A stretch of DNA of 64,000 nucleotides from the NCBI RefSeq assembly GCF_014904745.1, contig NZ_JACZCS010000010.1, positions 105,929 through 169,928 on the forward strand, in the 5' to 3' direction. The notes under the pieces were generated by a model. It was not told where the DNA came from. It was given only the letters and a program-made list of their open reading frames with translations, and ran no database searches. Origin of the DNA: Oricola nitratireducens (lineage in GTDB: Bacteria > Pseudomonadota > Alphaproteobacteria > Rhizobiales > Rhizobiaceae). Positions 17,711 through 30,635 of this stretch are shown one piece after another. The number at the start of each line of letters is the position of its first letter. Position 1 is the stretch's first letter. The translations under genes and the position numbers were made by a program.

Positions 17711-17801
17711 CGCCGCACTCCCCCGAATCGTCCGCGCGCCACATCTTCTACTTTAGGCGATTATGACGGGGCCAGGGCACATGCTGTCAAGGCGATGGCT
17801 C

Positions 17802-18119
17802 TCATCTTGCCCCGCCGCCGGCCAGATTGCGGTTCATATGCGCCGGAAAACGGACAACGAACCAGATTGCCGTCCAGATATTGCCGAGAAAGGGAATCGG
17901 CGCAATCCACAGCGCCGCGCGCCAGTTTCGTTCGAACGCCGCGATGACGAGCGACGAGAGCAGAAAGCCGAAATAGAGATCGGCGAGCGTCACGATGCCC
18001 CAGGGATCGCTCGTCAGAAAGCGCCCCGCCGCCCGGAAGTCGCCGGCGAAAACCGCCCATGCGACGAGGGCCGCCAGGGCCAACCCGGCAAGGACAAGGA
18101 TGGCGCGCAGCAGGGTCAT
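17802..18119 (-). CDS. Small membrane protein, DUF1475-like
   Basis: 105 residues from ATG 18119, preceded by CGGAG. The frame is open further upstream but has no ribosome site there. Three membrane spans can be placed at about residues 4-22, 38-60 and 68-88. The pattern DPWGIVTLADLYFGFLLSS, followed by ERNWRAALW and PFLGNIWTAIW, resembles the DUF1475 family of small membrane proteins, whose function is unknown. It is divergent from the esterase gene that starts at 18251. No partner is evident. Confidence 0.65.
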   Translation of the reverse strand: MTLLRAILVLAGLALAALVAWAVFAGDFRAAGRFLTSDPWGIVTLADLYFGFLLSSLVIAAFERNWRAALWIAPIPFLGNIWTAIWFVVRFPAHMNRNLAGGGAR

Positions 18120-18250
18120 GGAAATCTCCGTGGGTTGCTTGCCGCCGCGCCGATCCGGCGTTGGCGCGAGCCTCTCCCGCGTGATACGCCGGTTTCGCCC
18201 GACTCGATCACAACGCCCGCAGAAGAATTTTGGCCGACAGGGGAATTTCG

Positions 18251-19240
18251 ATGGCATATCCCGGCAACCCGCAATGGCCCGGCGCGGAGGTTTTCTCCGA
18301 AGAGGCGATCGCTCCGGAAGTGCGTGAGCACAACGCCGCGATCCTGGACCGGCTGACGAAGGCGCCCGACATCTGGCGGTTCTCGCTGCCCGACATCCGC
18401 ACCGCGCGCGCGGCCGGACGCGGGTCGTTTCCGACCTGCCCGCCCGACCCTCATGCCGAAATCTACATGGCCGATGGGCCGGGCCACGACATTCCGCTGC
18501 GCGTCCTGCATCCGCGAACGCGCAAGGCGCGCGGCACCTATCTGCACATTCATGGCGGCGGCTGGGTGATGGGCACGCCGTCGGAAAACGACGACCGGAT
18601 GCGCCGGCTGGCGGAGAATACGGGCCTCGTCACCGTCTCGGTCGACTATCGGCTGGCGCCCGAACACCCCTACCCCGCGGCGGCCGACGATTGCGAGGCG
18701 GCCGCGCTGTGGCTGATCTCGTCGATGGGCCACGACATTCCGCGGCAGTTCCTCGCGATCGGCGGCGAATCCGCGGGCGCGCATCTTTCAGCGGTGACGC
18801 TGTTACGCCTGCGCGACCGGCACGGCTTGTGGCCGTTCCACGCGGCCAATCTCGTCGCCGGATGCTACGACCTCGGCGGCAGTCCGAGCGTGCGCAACTG
18901 GGGCAGCGACAAGCTGATCCTGTCGACGCGCGACGTGTTCAAGTTCACCGAAAATTTCCTGCGCCGTGACGAGGACACCCGCGATCCGGACGTCTCGCCG
19001 CTCTATGCCCGTCTCGACCGGATGCCGCCGGCGCTGTTTTCCTGCGGCACAAGGGACCTCCTGATCGACGACACGCTGATGATGGCGCAGCGCTGGCATG
19101 CCGCCGGCAACGGCGTCGAACTCGGGATCTATCCCGGCGGATGCCACGTCTTCCAGGGCTTCCCGACGGCGCAGGCCGAGGAAAGCCTTGCCCAGATGGA
19201 CGCTTTCCTCAATGCGATGATCGACGAGATTAATCGATGA
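18251..19240 (+). CDS. Alpha/beta hydrolase of the hormone-sensitive lipase family
   Basis: 329 residues from ATG 18251; a TTG in frame 21 bases upstream is less likely. Family IV esterase hallmarks are the oxyanion motif HGGGW (101-105), VDYRLAPEHPYPAA (131-144), and the nucleophile in GGESAG (S174). A later GTRDLLIDD supplies the acid and GCHVFQGF the histidine. It should hydrolyse short-chain acyl esters in the cytosol; the substrate is unknown. The last 11 bases overlap the convergent lytic transglycosylase gene. Confidence 0.87.
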   Translation: MAYPGNPQWPGAEVFSEEAIAPEVREHNAAILDRLTKAPDIWRFSLPDIRTARAAGRGSFPTCPPDPHAEIYMADGPGHDIPLRVLHPRTRKARGTYLHIHGGGWVMGTPSENDDRMRRLAENTGLVTVSVDYRLAPEHPYPAAADDCEAAALWLISSMGHDIPRQFLAIGGESAGAHLSAVTLLRLRDRHGLWPFHAANLVAGCYDLGGSPSVRNWGSDKLILSTRDVFKFTENFLRRDEDTRDPDVSPLYARLDRMPPALFSCGTRDLLIDDTLMMAQRWHAAGNGVELGIYPGGCHVFQGFPTAQAEESLAQMDAFLNAMIDEINR

Positions 19241-19724
19241 GCTCGGCGACCTTGTCGCAATAGGCCCTGGAAACCGGGTTCATGCGCTTGGCGCCGTGGC
19301 CGGCATTGTATTTCAGGATCGTTCCGCAGGTCGTCCCGCCGGCGAGCTTGTAGGCGCCGCCGAGATACCGCATGCCGTATTCGATGTTGGTTTCCGGATC
19401 GTAGAGGCCCTTGGCCGATCCACGGTATCCGACGCCGCGCGCCGTGGCGAGCTTCAGCTGCATCAGCCCGATTTCGCCCGCCGACCCGCGCGCGTCGGCG
19501 CGGTACTTGCTTTCCGTGAAGATCACGGCATGCGCGAGTTCGACCGGAACGCCGTATTCGGCGGCGTATTTCCTGACGATCCTGTTGTAGGGTTTTTCCG
19601 TATTCTTTCCGGTCTCGGCCGTGTTGTAGGCCATCGGCTTGATGCCGGAGGATGAGGTGGTCTGGCAACCGGCGGCAGCCAGCGACAAAAGCACGATCGT
19701 GCCCATGACGGTGTATTTCGACAT
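19230..19724 (-). CDS. Lipoprotein lytic transglycosylase (SLT family)
   Basis: 164 residues from ATG 19724; an earlier in-frame start would put 26 basic residues before the signal. The lipoprotein signal ends LAAAGC, so C20 is acylated. The SLT domain (about 45-160) has the catalytic glutamate in FTESKYRADARG (E71), then GEIGLMQL and LYDPETNIEYGMRYL. It cleaves the glycan strand of peptidoglycan to anhydromuropeptides from an envelope membrane. It resembles the transglycosylase at 30636. The stop region overlaps the esterase gene by 11 bases. Confidence 0.85.
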   Translation of the reverse strand: MSKYTVMGTIVLLSLAAAGCQTTSSSGIKPMAYNTAETGKNTEKPYNRIVRKYAAEYGVPVELAHAVIFTESKYRADARGSAGEIGLMQLKLATARGVGYRGSAKGLYDPETNIEYGMRYLGGAYKLAGGTTCGTILKYNAGHGAKRMNPVSRAYCDKVAELID

Positions 19725-19844
19725 TGTGGTCCGTTTTGAATGTTTCGGATGGCCGCGCTGATTCGTGCGAAAAAGTGGCAGGGGTCCGGCAATCCGCATC
19801 ACTCTTTGTGAGCAGGTGCAACATTTCTGTTATTTGCAATGTCT

Positions 19845-20612
19845 TCAGGCGTATGCGGGCAGTGTCGAAAGCAGCCTGTGAAGTGTCGCAATCGACGAGG
19901 CGTCGGCGACGCCGTCGACGCGCGCCGGACGGAAATGGCGCTGGAAAGCGGCAATGCCGGCAGCCGTCGCCGCATCGAACTCGCCGGTGACCTGGAGACC
20001 GTAGCCGTAGAGCGCGAGCATGGATTGCAGCGCCTCGACCGGCTGGCCCCGGTCGCCGAGCGAGAAGAAGCGCCCGCCGCCGAGCGGTTCCGGATCGACC
20101 CAGTGGCCGACGCCTTCGGCGGCCAGTCCGGCCCAGGGGAACAGTTCTCCCGGATCGCGCTTGCGCCCCGGCGCGACATCGGAATGGGCAAGTACGCGTT
20201 CCGGCACGATCGCATGGCGCGCGACGATGCCGCGCGACAGCGCGATCACGGCCTCGATCTGGCGATCCGGAAAGGGCGGCAGGCCGAATTCGTGGCCGCC
20301 ATTGACGATCTCGATGCCGATCGAGCGCGAATTGATGTCGGTCTCGCCCTTCCACCGGCTGCGACCGGCATGCCAGGCACGCATCGCTTCCGGCACCATC
20401 TGTACGATGCGGCCATCCTCATGGACGATATAGTGGCAGGAAACCTCGCTTTGCGGGGCGCAGAGCCAGTCCTCGGCGGCGGGCCCGCTTTCCATGCCGG
20501 TATAGTGCAGCAGCAGGATATCGGCCGGCTTGCCGTCGCGCCGTTCGCCGAAATTCGGCGAGACGCGGATTTCGGCGCCGTCGTGATCGGGCGCGAAACT
20601 CACGTCGCTCAT
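19845..20612 (-). CDS. N-acetylmuramoyl-L-alanine amidase with PG-binding domain
   Basis: 255 residues. An Amidase_2 (AmiD-like) domain spans about 15-165. Its zinc ligands and catalytic residues fit H36 (LLLHYTG), E101 (GIEIVN), H143 (LAHSDVAPGR) and D153. A peptidoglycan-binding domain of the three-helix type follows at about 190-250 (ALQSMLALYGYGLQVTGEFD). It removes stem peptides from muramic acid. No signal peptide is visible, so it may act on recycled muropeptides or be exported by another path. Its ATG overlaps the stop of the upstream TerB/DnaJ gene (ATGA), so the two are co-translated. Confidence 0.88.
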   Translation of the reverse strand: MSDVSFAPDHDGAEIRVSPNFGERRDGKPADILLLHYTGMESGPAAEDWLCAPQSEVSCHYIVHEDGRIVQMVPEAMRAWHAGRSRWKGETDINSRSIGIEIVNGGHEFGLPPFPDRQIEAVIALSRGIVARHAIVPERVLAHSDVAPGRKRDPGELFPWAGLAAEGVGHWVDPEPLGGGRFFSLGDRGQPVEALQSMLALYGYGLQVTGEFDAATAAGIAAFQRHFRPARVDGVADASSIATLHRLLSTLPAYA

Positions 20613-21382
20613 CCGCGCTTCGAGCCCTGTTTCGGCGCGGTTGCGGACGGCGAACCGGTTTCCATTTCACCCGGAGCCGCCTTGAGCCCCGGCTCGATCA
20701 CCTCCCAGGCGTCGTTGATCGCGGCGATGCGGTCGTTGGCGATCTTGACGAATTCCTCCGGCAGGCCGCGGGCCATCAACTGGTCGGGATGGTTCTCGCG
20801 CACGAGCTGCAGGTAGCGGCGGCGCGCATCGGCGTGGGAGACGCCGCGCTCGAGCCCGAGGATGCGCCAGGGATCGCGATGTCCCCTGTCGACATGGCGC
20901 GCGGTGACGCGCTCGAACTCGTTGCCAGATATCCCGAATATCCCGGCGACATCGGTCAGGAAATCGAGCTCCTTGCGGTGGATCACGCCGTCGGCCTTGG
21001 CGATGTGAAACAGCCCGTCCAGGACATCGATCAGCAGCGGGCAATCGGGCGCGCCGGTGCCGCACAACCCGGCGACCTGATGCGCGTAGGCGCGGTAACC
21101 AGCGACATCCTGTTTCGCCAGGTTGTAGAGGCTGGCGACGCGCCTGGCGTCATCGGCGGGAATCTCGAATATCTCCCGGAACGCGTCGACCTCGTCATTG
21201 GTGACGATCCCGTCGGCCTTCGCCATCTTGGCCGAAAGGGCGATCATGGCGATCGAGAAAGCAACGCGCCGGCGCGTCGCCGGATCGCCGGCAAAGACCG
21301 TGCGCACGGTCTCGACGACGCCCGAGAACGCGGTGGTCGCCTTCGCGGTAACGAAATCGGATATGCGGACCCAGATCGACAT
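20609..21382 (-). CDS. TerB-DnaJ (DjlA-like) protein
   Basis: 257 residues from ATG 21382. A TerB-like helical domain covers about 35-155, with acidic motifs KADGIVTNDEV and KADGVIHRKEL. A C-terminal J domain follows with the HPD triad at 198-200 (ENHPDQ) and the DPWRILGLERGVS start. DjlA proteins are DnaK co-chaperones linked to envelope stress. Unlike E. coli DjlA, no clear N-terminal membrane anchor is seen. Translational coupling to the amidase gene suggests a joint role at the cell wall. Confidence 0.82.
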   Translation of the reverse strand: MSIWVRISDFVTAKATTAFSGVVETVRTVFAGDPATRRRVAFSIAMIALSAKMAKADGIVTNDEVDAFREIFEIPADDARRVASLYNLAKQDVAGYRAYAHQVAGLCGTGAPDCPLLIDVLDGLFHIAKADGVIHRKELDFLTDVAGIFGISGNEFERVTARHVDRGHRDPWRILGLERGVSHADARRRYLQLVRENHPDQLMARGLPEEFVKIANDRIAAINDAWEVIEPGLKAAPGEMETGSPSATAPKQGSKRG

Positions 21383-21491
21383 GGACTTTCCATAATGGAT
21401 CGGATTTCGATTTGTAAGAGCGGTTGCGCAGGGAGCCGTTGCCGTGCAACGTCGGCGCCTGCTTTCCAAATTCCCCCCATTCTAGCGCAAA

Positions 21492-22376
21492 ATGTCTCCT
21501 TCGAACCGCAATATTCCGCTCGGCTACGCGCTCGGCTTTGTCGGCGTCGTCATTTTCGGCGGCACGCTGCCCGCGACCGTGCTGGCGCTCGCATCGTTCG
21601 ATCCGCTGTTCATCGCCAGTTCGCGGGCCTCCGTGGCGGCGATTCTCGCGGCGGTCGTGCTCGCTGTGCGCGGCCGGCGACTGGCGCGGAGCGACTATGC
21701 GAGCGTCTTCGGCGCGGGCCTGATGGTCACATTCGGTTTTCCCGCCTTCTCGTCGCTGGCGATGCAGAGCGTGAGTGCGAGCCATGGCGGCGTCGTGCTG
21801 GGCATCCTGCCGCTGGCGACGGCCGTCTTTTCCGCGCTGATCACCGGCGAACGTCCGGGAAAGGCGTTCTGGGCGTGGTCGGTCGCCGGCGCGGCGCTGG
21901 TGATCTGGTTCGTGACCGGGCGCGACGATGGCGGCCGGTTCGGCGTCGCGACAGGCGATTTCTGGCTGTTTGCCGCGGCCCTTTCGGCGGCGGTCGGCTA
22001 TGTGATCATGGGCCGGCTGTCCGGCCGGATGCCGGGATGGGAAGCGATCTGCTGGGTTCTCGTCGCGACCGCGCCGATCAACTTCGTGCTGACAGCCTTT
22101 CTCTGGCAAGACCGTTATCTTCATCCCGCCCCGATCTCGGCAGTGGCGCTCGGCTATCACGCGCTGTTTTCGATGTTTCTCGGCTTTTTCGCCTGGAATG
22201 CCGGGCTGGCGATCGGCGGGATCGCGCGCGTCGGCCAGGTGCAATTGCTGCAGATCTTCGTGACGGTGGCGCTTTCGGCGGTGCTGCTCGGCGAAGCGGT
22301 GACCGCGCGCACGATCCTTTTTGCCGTCGCCGTCGCGGCGACCGTCTGGTTCGGCAGGCGGGCGCGGATCTCGTGA
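21492..22376 (+). CDS. EamA/DMT-family transporter
   Basis: 294 residues with about ten hydrophobic spans and the two EamA repeats (about 10-130 and 150-285). It belongs to the drug/metabolite transporter superfamily, whose members export amino acids, metabolites or drugs; the substrate cannot be read. The sequence LLQIFVTVALSAVLLGE in the second repeat is typical. It starts at ATG 21492, divergent from the TerB/DnaJ gene, and is followed after seven bases by the YdcF-like gene, a probable two-gene operon. Confidence 0.85.
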   Translation: MSPSNRNIPLGYALGFVGVVIFGGTLPATVLALASFDPLFIASSRASVAAILAAVVLAVRGRRLARSDYASVFGAGLMVTFGFPAFSSLAMQSVSASHGGVVLGILPLATAVFSALITGERPGKAFWAWSVAGAALVIWFVTGRDDGGRFGVATGDFWLFAAALSAAVGYVIMGRLSGRMPGWEAICWVLVATAPINFVLTAFLWQDRYLHPAPISAVALGYHALFSMFLGFFAWNAGLAIGGIARVGQVQLLQIFVTVALSAVLLGEAVTARTILFAVAVAATVWFGRRARIS

Positions 22377-22383
22377 GAACGCC

Positions 22384-23061
22384 ATGAGCGCACCTCCCGA
22401 AGCGAATGCCGAGGATCTCCGCGCGGCGGAAGTGTTGTGGGACTATCACTGCATCTACGAACCGCCGCGCCAGGCCGATGCAATCGTCGGCCTGGGCAGC
22501 TACGACCTGCGCGTCGCGGACTGGTGCGCCGACCTTTACGAATCCGGCTTTGCGCCCGTAATCCTGTTCACCGGCGCGGCGGGAAACTGGACCGCCGGTC
22601 TCTATGCCGGGAGCGAGGCGGCGGCATTCCGGGACCGGGCGCTGGAGCGCGCCGTTCCGCGGGGCGCGATCCTGCTTGAGGAACGGGCGACAAATATCGG
22701 TGAGAACTTGCGTTTTTCGTCCGCGTCTCTTCCTTTCGCCCGGACCGTGATCCTCGTGACGAAACCGCAAACGCAGCGCCGCGTTCTCGCGACGGCCGAG
22801 CGGCAGTGGCGAAAGGTCGAGGCGATCGTCACCGCGCCGCTGCACGGATTTATCGACCAGCCGACGCCGCATCATTCGATGGAAGACCTGATCTGCGAGA
22901 TGGTCGGCGACGTGTGGAGGATCAAGACCTATCCGACGCTCGGCTACCAGAGCGAACAGCCCCTGCCCGCCGATGTGAAGGACGCATTCGATTATCTCGT
23001 TGCGCGCGGCTTCACGCGCCACCTGCCCGCCGGTTACGAAGAGGACCTGCCCTCCGGGTGA
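22384..23061 (+). CDS. YdcF/DUF218-family protein
   Basis: 225 residues from ATG 22384. The DUF218 pattern is present: ADAIVGLGSYDLRVADWCADLYESG in pieces, VILFTGA, and the EERATNIGENLRFS segment near residues 98-112. E. coli YdcF binds S-adenosylmethionine, and other members act in envelope biogenesis. No membrane anchor is seen, which fits YdcF better than the membrane-bound SanA/ElyC group. It is co-oriented and nearly contiguous with the EamA gene. Its biological role is unknown. Confidence 0.78.
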   Translation: MSAPPEANAEDLRAAEVLWDYHCIYEPPRQADAIVGLGSYDLRVADWCADLYESGFAPVILFTGAAGNWTAGLYAGSEAAAFRDRALERAVPRGAILLEERATNIGENLRFSSASLPFARTVILVTKPQTQRRVLATAERQWRKVEAIVTAPLHGFIDQPTPHHSMEDLICEMVGDVWRIKTYPTLGYQSEQPLPADVKDAFDYLVARGFTRHLPAGYEEDLPSG

Positions 23062-23145
23062 TGACAGGTGCGGTCCGGCGAGCGCCGAGGGTTGCCCCTG
23101 CCCGATTTCTCCGTCACAAAACCGGCTCACACCGAGGAGTTTTTC

Positions 23146-26784
<3,639 letters not shown>

Positions 26785-26862
26785 ACCTCAAAACAAGAGA
26801 GATTGCATTTTCTCTTCATATCCCGTATAGGTTGCATATGTGACTTATACGCGGAGGCCGAC

Positions 26863-27327
26863 ATGTTAATTCGGCTGTTTTTTGCGGTTCTCGCGAGTTT
26901 CTCGCCAACTCGAATGGAATCGGCTCAAGAATGGAACGCCTTTCTCGACAGGATCTATTTGGTGCCGCTCGAAGAAGTCGAACCGCGCGATCGCAGTCCG
27001 TATCTGGCGTTCTTCTATTTCTCCGAAGTCTACAATGGCGGTCATCTCCAGTACTTCCTCAATAAAACGTACCTCCCGTGGGAAGAGACGGCCGACGCTA
27101 TCGCTGCGATGGGAGCAATCGACCATGCAGAAATCCTGCGCGAGGCGATCCAGCGTTGGCGAAGCCAGTCGCGTGTGCGGCCAGAAAGCGCGGAGGAATA
27201 TGTCGAGGGAGCGCTGGAAGCCGAATTCGACGATCTCGATGGGGCGATGTACGATCTCTATCCACCCTTGGAGGAATACGTAGAGAAGGCTGTGGTGCGC
27301 GCGGCGAAAGAGCGAGAAAATCGCTAA
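26863..27327 (+). CDS. DUF4375-domain protein
   Basis: 154 residues from ATG 26863, preceded by GGAGG. The conserved block is WNAFLDRIYLVPLEEVEPRD followed by YLAFFYFSEVYNGGHLQYF (about residues 48-66), typical of DUF4375 (DMP19-like) proteins, which are acidic and of unknown function, sometimes in accessory regions. Codon use is less GC-rich than in flanking genes. The N-terminal 17 residues are hydrophobic, but the alternative ATG at 26914 would remove them and leave the domain intact, so a signal is doubtful. Confidence 0.72.
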   Translation: MLIRLFFAVLASFSPTRMESAQEWNAFLDRIYLVPLEEVEPRDRSPYLAFFYFSEVYNGGHLQYFLNKTYLPWEETADAIAAMGAIDHAEILREAIQRWRSQSRVRPESAEEYVEGALEAEFDDLDGAMYDLYPPLEEYVEKAVVRAAKERENR

Positions 27328-27383
27328 GCAAATCCCGACTGCTGATGTGGCCCTCCAGAAGGCATACCGCGAGTGTCCTGCAC

Positions 27384-28061
27384 ATGAATGCGCCCGGCAA
27401 AACAAACGTCAATGCCCTCGCCGCCGCCCTGCTCGACCGGCACGGGACGACCTATGCCGGCGAACTCGGGATCGACCTCGCCGCAAACACGCCGCCGGTC
27501 CTGTTCCGCTGGCTGTGCGCGTCGCTGCTGATGAGCGCGCGCATCTCGTCACCGATCGCGCTGAAGGCTGCGCGGGCGCTATCCGGCGCCGGCTGGACCA
27601 CGGCGCGGAAGATGGCCGGGAGCACATGGGAAGAGCGGGTGAGCGTGCTCAACCGATCGGGTTACGCGCGCTACGACGAAAGCACCGCGCGCATGCTCGG
27701 CGACACGGTGCAATTGCTCATCGACGAGTATGGCGGCGACCTGCGCAATTTGCGCGAAAAGGCCGGCCGGGAACCGCAGCAAGAACGGCGATTGCTCATG
27801 GCGTTCAAAGGCATCGGCGACGTTGGCGCGGACATCTTCTTTCGCGAGGTTCAGGCCGCGTGGAAGGAACTCTATCCCTTTGCCGACCGGAAAGCGCTTG
27901 CCGCCGCATCGAAACTCGGCCTGCCCGACACGGCGAACGGGCTTGCGTCCCTCGTCGCACAGGAGGATTTTCCGCGCCTTGTCGCCGCGCTGGTGCGCAC
28001 CGAACTGGCGAAGGACCATGACGCGGTGCGCGCAAGCAATGCCGAACTCGGGCCGGCGTGA
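27384..28061 (+). CDS. Endonuclease III-like HhH-GPD fold protein
   Basis: 225 residues, all-helical in look. A helix-hairpin-helix segment sits at about 137-150 (LLMAFKGIGDVGADIFF). Where bifunctional endonuclease III enzymes have a catalytic lysine (GIGRKTA type), this protein has V at the aligned site. An aspartate lies in the expected place in FADRKALAAASKLGLP. No C-terminal Fe-S cysteines are present. It may be a monofunctional glycosylase, a DNA-binding relative or inactive. The ATG at 27384 is chosen because homology-like sequence begins there; the ribosome site is weak. Confidence 0.68.
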   Translation: MNAPGKTNVNALAAALLDRHGTTYAGELGIDLAANTPPVLFRWLCASLLMSARISSPIALKAARALSGAGWTTARKMAGSTWEERVSVLNRSGYARYDESTARMLGDTVQLLIDEYGGDLRNLREKAGREPQQERRLLMAFKGIGDVGADIFFREVQAAWKELYPFADRKALAAASKLGLPDTANGLASLVAQEDFPRLVAALVRTELAKDHDAVRASNAELGPA

Positions 28062-28114
28062 GGTTCCATCCGCCGGCGCTGTTCCGCCGACCGTGCGCCC
28101 GGATCCCCAAAATC

Positions 28115-28143
28115 TTGACATGCATCAAGACCCTCAGGTTAAA
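28115..28143 (+). promoter_or_regulatory. Candidate sigma-70 promoter of the uvrA-like gene
   Basis: A consensus -35 hexamer TTGACA (28115-28120) is followed after 17 bases by GTTAAA (28138-28143), a partial -10 element, about 57 bases before the start codon. The surrounding 28110-28200 stretch is AT-rich for this window. Confidence 0.4.
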
Positions 28144-28199
28144 AGCGCAGTACAAATAGGGAACAAACTTTCATTTGAACACCAGAGGATACTGCCCGA

Positions 28200-30491
28200 A
28201 TGCCGGAAAACGCGCGCCATCCAGCATCCCAGAGCGGCGATGTGAAAAAGCAAATTCGTGTCAAAGGAGCCCGGGTTCACAACCTAAAGAACATCGATGT
28301 CGATATCCCGAAGCACAAGGTTGTCGTCTTCACCGGCGTGTCGGGTTCAGGCAAATCATCGCTGGTCTTCGACACAGTCTACACCGAGGCGCAGCGGCAA
28401 CTGATCGAAACGTTCAGTGCATTCGCACGACGGCGCCTGCCGAAACTGTCGCGGCCCGATATCGACGAGATCGAGAACATCGCTACAGCGATCGTCATCG
28501 ACCAGAAAAAGATGGGCGCCAACATGCGCAGCACGGTGGGCACGGCCACCGAAGTTTCCACCTATATGCGTCTGCTTTATTCCCGTGTTGGCGAGCCGCA
28601 GATTGGCCCGTCACACTTTTTCGGCTTCAACCATCCGGAAGGCATGTGCCCAGCATGCCGCGGCCTGGGGCGGCGAATTGCTATTGATGCGGAACGCCTG
28701 ATCGACATGGACAAGTCCCTGCGCGAGGGCGCGATCGGCCATCCGGATTACAAGGTCGGTGGCTGGAACTGGCGCGAGATGATGACGTTCGACTTATTCG
28801 ACAATGACTTGCCCCTGAGGGACTTCTCCGAGGCCGATTTGCAGCGGCTGCTGTATGTCAAAAGCATCCCGGTGGAAAAGAAGCATGGTGCGGGAACCTA
28901 TGCCAAGAGCTTCGAAGGCATCATCCGGAAACTGGAGCGTGTCTACCTTGGCAAATCCGATGCAAATCTGAGCAAGGACAGGCAAGCCGCGTATGACAAA
29001 TATTTCACCATGTCGGACTGCGCCGCCTGCGGCGGCTCGCGACTGAACGAGCGTGCGCGGTCGGTGCTTGTCGGGGCCAAGTCGATCGACCAGCTTGGCG
29101 CAATGGAACTGACCGAGTTGATATCATTCCTCAAGGGCATCAGTGCCGATTTGGCTCGTCCGATCACCAACAAGATGTGCGAGACCCTGACCCATTTGAT
29201 CGACATTGGCGTCGGTTACCTGACCCTGAACCGCGAAGTCGGCACCCTGTCGGGCGGCGAATCCCAGCGGGTCAAGATGGCGCGCCAGCTACAATGTGAT
29301 CTGGTTGATTTGCTTTATATCATGGATGAGCCTTCCGTCGGGCTGCACCCGCATGACATCTCGCGCCTGATCACCTTGCTATTCGACCTGAAAGGTCGCG
29401 GCAACAGCGTGCTGGTGGTGGAACACGATCCCGACATCATCCGCAGGGCCGAATGGATCATCGATATCGGGCCCGAGGCCGGTGTCAACGGCGGCACCCT
29501 CGTCTATGCCGGCCCGCCGGAAGGAATTAAAGCATCGGGCAGCGTGACCGGCGCATATCTGGCGCATCATCCGACCTTGTCGCAGCGACACCGCACGGCC
29601 ACAGGGCACTACGAAATCCGCAATGCCAAGGCCAATAACCTCAAGGATGTCAGCGTGGACATTCCGAAAGGTGTGCTGACCTGTGTCACCGGAGTCGCCG
29701 GCAGCGGCAAAAGCAGCCTGATCAACGAGGTCTTCGTTAAAGCGCACCCCGAAGCGATCGTGATCGATCAATCGCCGGTGGCGCGCAGCATTCGATCCAC
29801 ACCGGCGACTTACACGGGCATGTTCGATCATATCCGCAGGGATCTGGCCAAGGCGACGGGCAGCGATCCGGCGCTATTCAGCTACAATTCGAAGGGTGCC
29901 TGTCCGAAGTGCAAGGGCAACGGATTCGTCAAGGTCGAGATGAGCTTTCTCGATGACGTGTCGATTACGTGCGATGAATGCGACGGCCAGAAATACCGCG
30001 ACGAGGTGCTTGCCCTGTCGATGCGCGGCAAGAATATCTTCGAGATCCTGGAGATGAGCGTGACAGCGGCGCTCGACTATTTCGAAAACGATCAGGTCCT
30101 GAACCGGCTGCGGCTTCTTGAGGATGTCGGGCTGGGCTATCTGAAAATTGGCCAGCCGCTGTCGACGCTGTCGGGCGGCGAAGCGCAGCGGATCAAGCTG
30201 GCGTCCGAGTTGCACAAGAAAGGTGCGCTTTATGTGCTCGACGAACCGACGACCGGATTACACATGGCCGACATCGCGCGGTTCGCGAAAATCATCCAGA
30301 AGCTCGTCGACAATCACAACACGGTCGTCGTGATCGAACACAATCTGGATATCATCCGGCAGGCGGACTGGATCATCGACATGGGGCCGGAAGGTGGCAG
30401 CAAGGGCGGAGAGGTCTTGTTCGGGGGACCTCCCCGGAAACTGGCCGGGTGCAAGCGCAGTGTCACAGGACGCTATCTGCGGGACGATTGA
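28200..30491 (+). CDS. Short UvrA paralogue (DrrC-like ABC excinuclease family)
   Basis: 763 residues, against 940-970 for canonical UvrA. Two ABC modules are present, with Walker A at 46-53 (GVSGSGKS) and again near 496-503 (GVAGSGKS), two LSGGE signatures and both [11 protein letters not shown] / [11 protein letters not shown]alker B loops. Zinc-module cysteines remain (CPAC with CAAC, CPKC with CDEC). The missing length matches loss of the UvrB-interaction domain, as in DrrC-like self-resistance proteins and UvrA class II. It probably binds distorted DNA or removes intercalated drugs rather than starting UvrABC repair. It is not beside drug-synthesis genes here. Confidence 0.87.
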   Translation: MPENARHPASQSGDVKKQIRVKGARVHNLKNIDVDIPKHKVVVFTGVSGSGKSSLVFDTVYTEAQRQLIETFSAFARRRLPKLSRPDIDEIENIATAIVIDQKKMGANMRSTVGTATEVSTYMRLLYSRVGEPQIGPSHFFGFNHPEGMCPACRGLGRRIAIDAERLIDMDKSLREGAIGHPDYKVGGWNWREMMTFDLFDNDLPLRDFSEADLQRLLYVKSIPVEKKHGAGTYAKSFEGIIRKLERVYLGKSDANLSKDRQAAYDKYFTMSDCAACGGSRLNERARSVLVGAKSIDQLGAMELTELISFLKGISADLARPITNKMCETLTHLIDIGVGYLTLNREVGTLSGGESQRVKMARQLQCDLVDLLYIMDEPSVGLHPHDISRLITLLFDLKGRGNSVLVVEHDPDIIRRAEWIIDIGPEAGVNGGTLVYAGPPEGIKASGSVTGAYLAHHPTLSQRHRTATGHYEIRNAKANNLKDVSVDIPKGVLTCVTGVAGSGKSSLINEVFVKAHPEAIVIDQSPVARSIRSTPATYTGMFDHIRRDLAKATGSDPALFSYNSKGACPKCKGNGFVKVEMSFLDDVSITCDECDGQKYRDEVLALSMRGKNIFEILEMSVTAALDYFENDQVLNRLRLLEDVGLGYLKIGQPLSTLSGGEAQRIKLASELHKKGALYVLDEPTTGLHMADIARFAKIIQKLVDNHNTVVVIEHNLDIIRQADWIIDMGPEGGSKGGEVLFGGPPRKLAGCKRSVTGRYLRDD

Positions 30492-30493
30492 TC

Positions 30494-30539
30494 GGGCCCC
30501 ACGGCGCGTAACGCGCGACCGAATAATTATCCGGGGCCC
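30494..30539. terminator. Structured stretch after uvrA-like gene
   Basis: GGGCCCC and GGGGCCC bracket a nested GCGCG-TAA-CGCGC hairpin directly after the stop codon. No clear T run follows. It probably acts as a terminator or RNA-stabilising fold. Confidence 0.4.
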
Positions 30540-30635
30540 TGTCCGAGCACTGCCCAATTCCGCCGTTTTTGCCCGAGAAAAGCCCGAAAGCCGGTATAAC
30601 CGCCGGATGACAGACAATCATTGGCACGAGCGGTC

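Noticed and set aside
13490..17947. Plus-strand open frame of 1485 codons over the hybrid kinase gene
   Set aside because: It is in a different frame from the recognisable kinase motifs, is Arg/Gly-rich, and runs into the response regulator and beyond.
27078..27383. Upstream extension of the endonuclease-like gene
   Set aside because: It would overlap the DUF4375 gene in another frame and is Arg-rich with no ribosome site.
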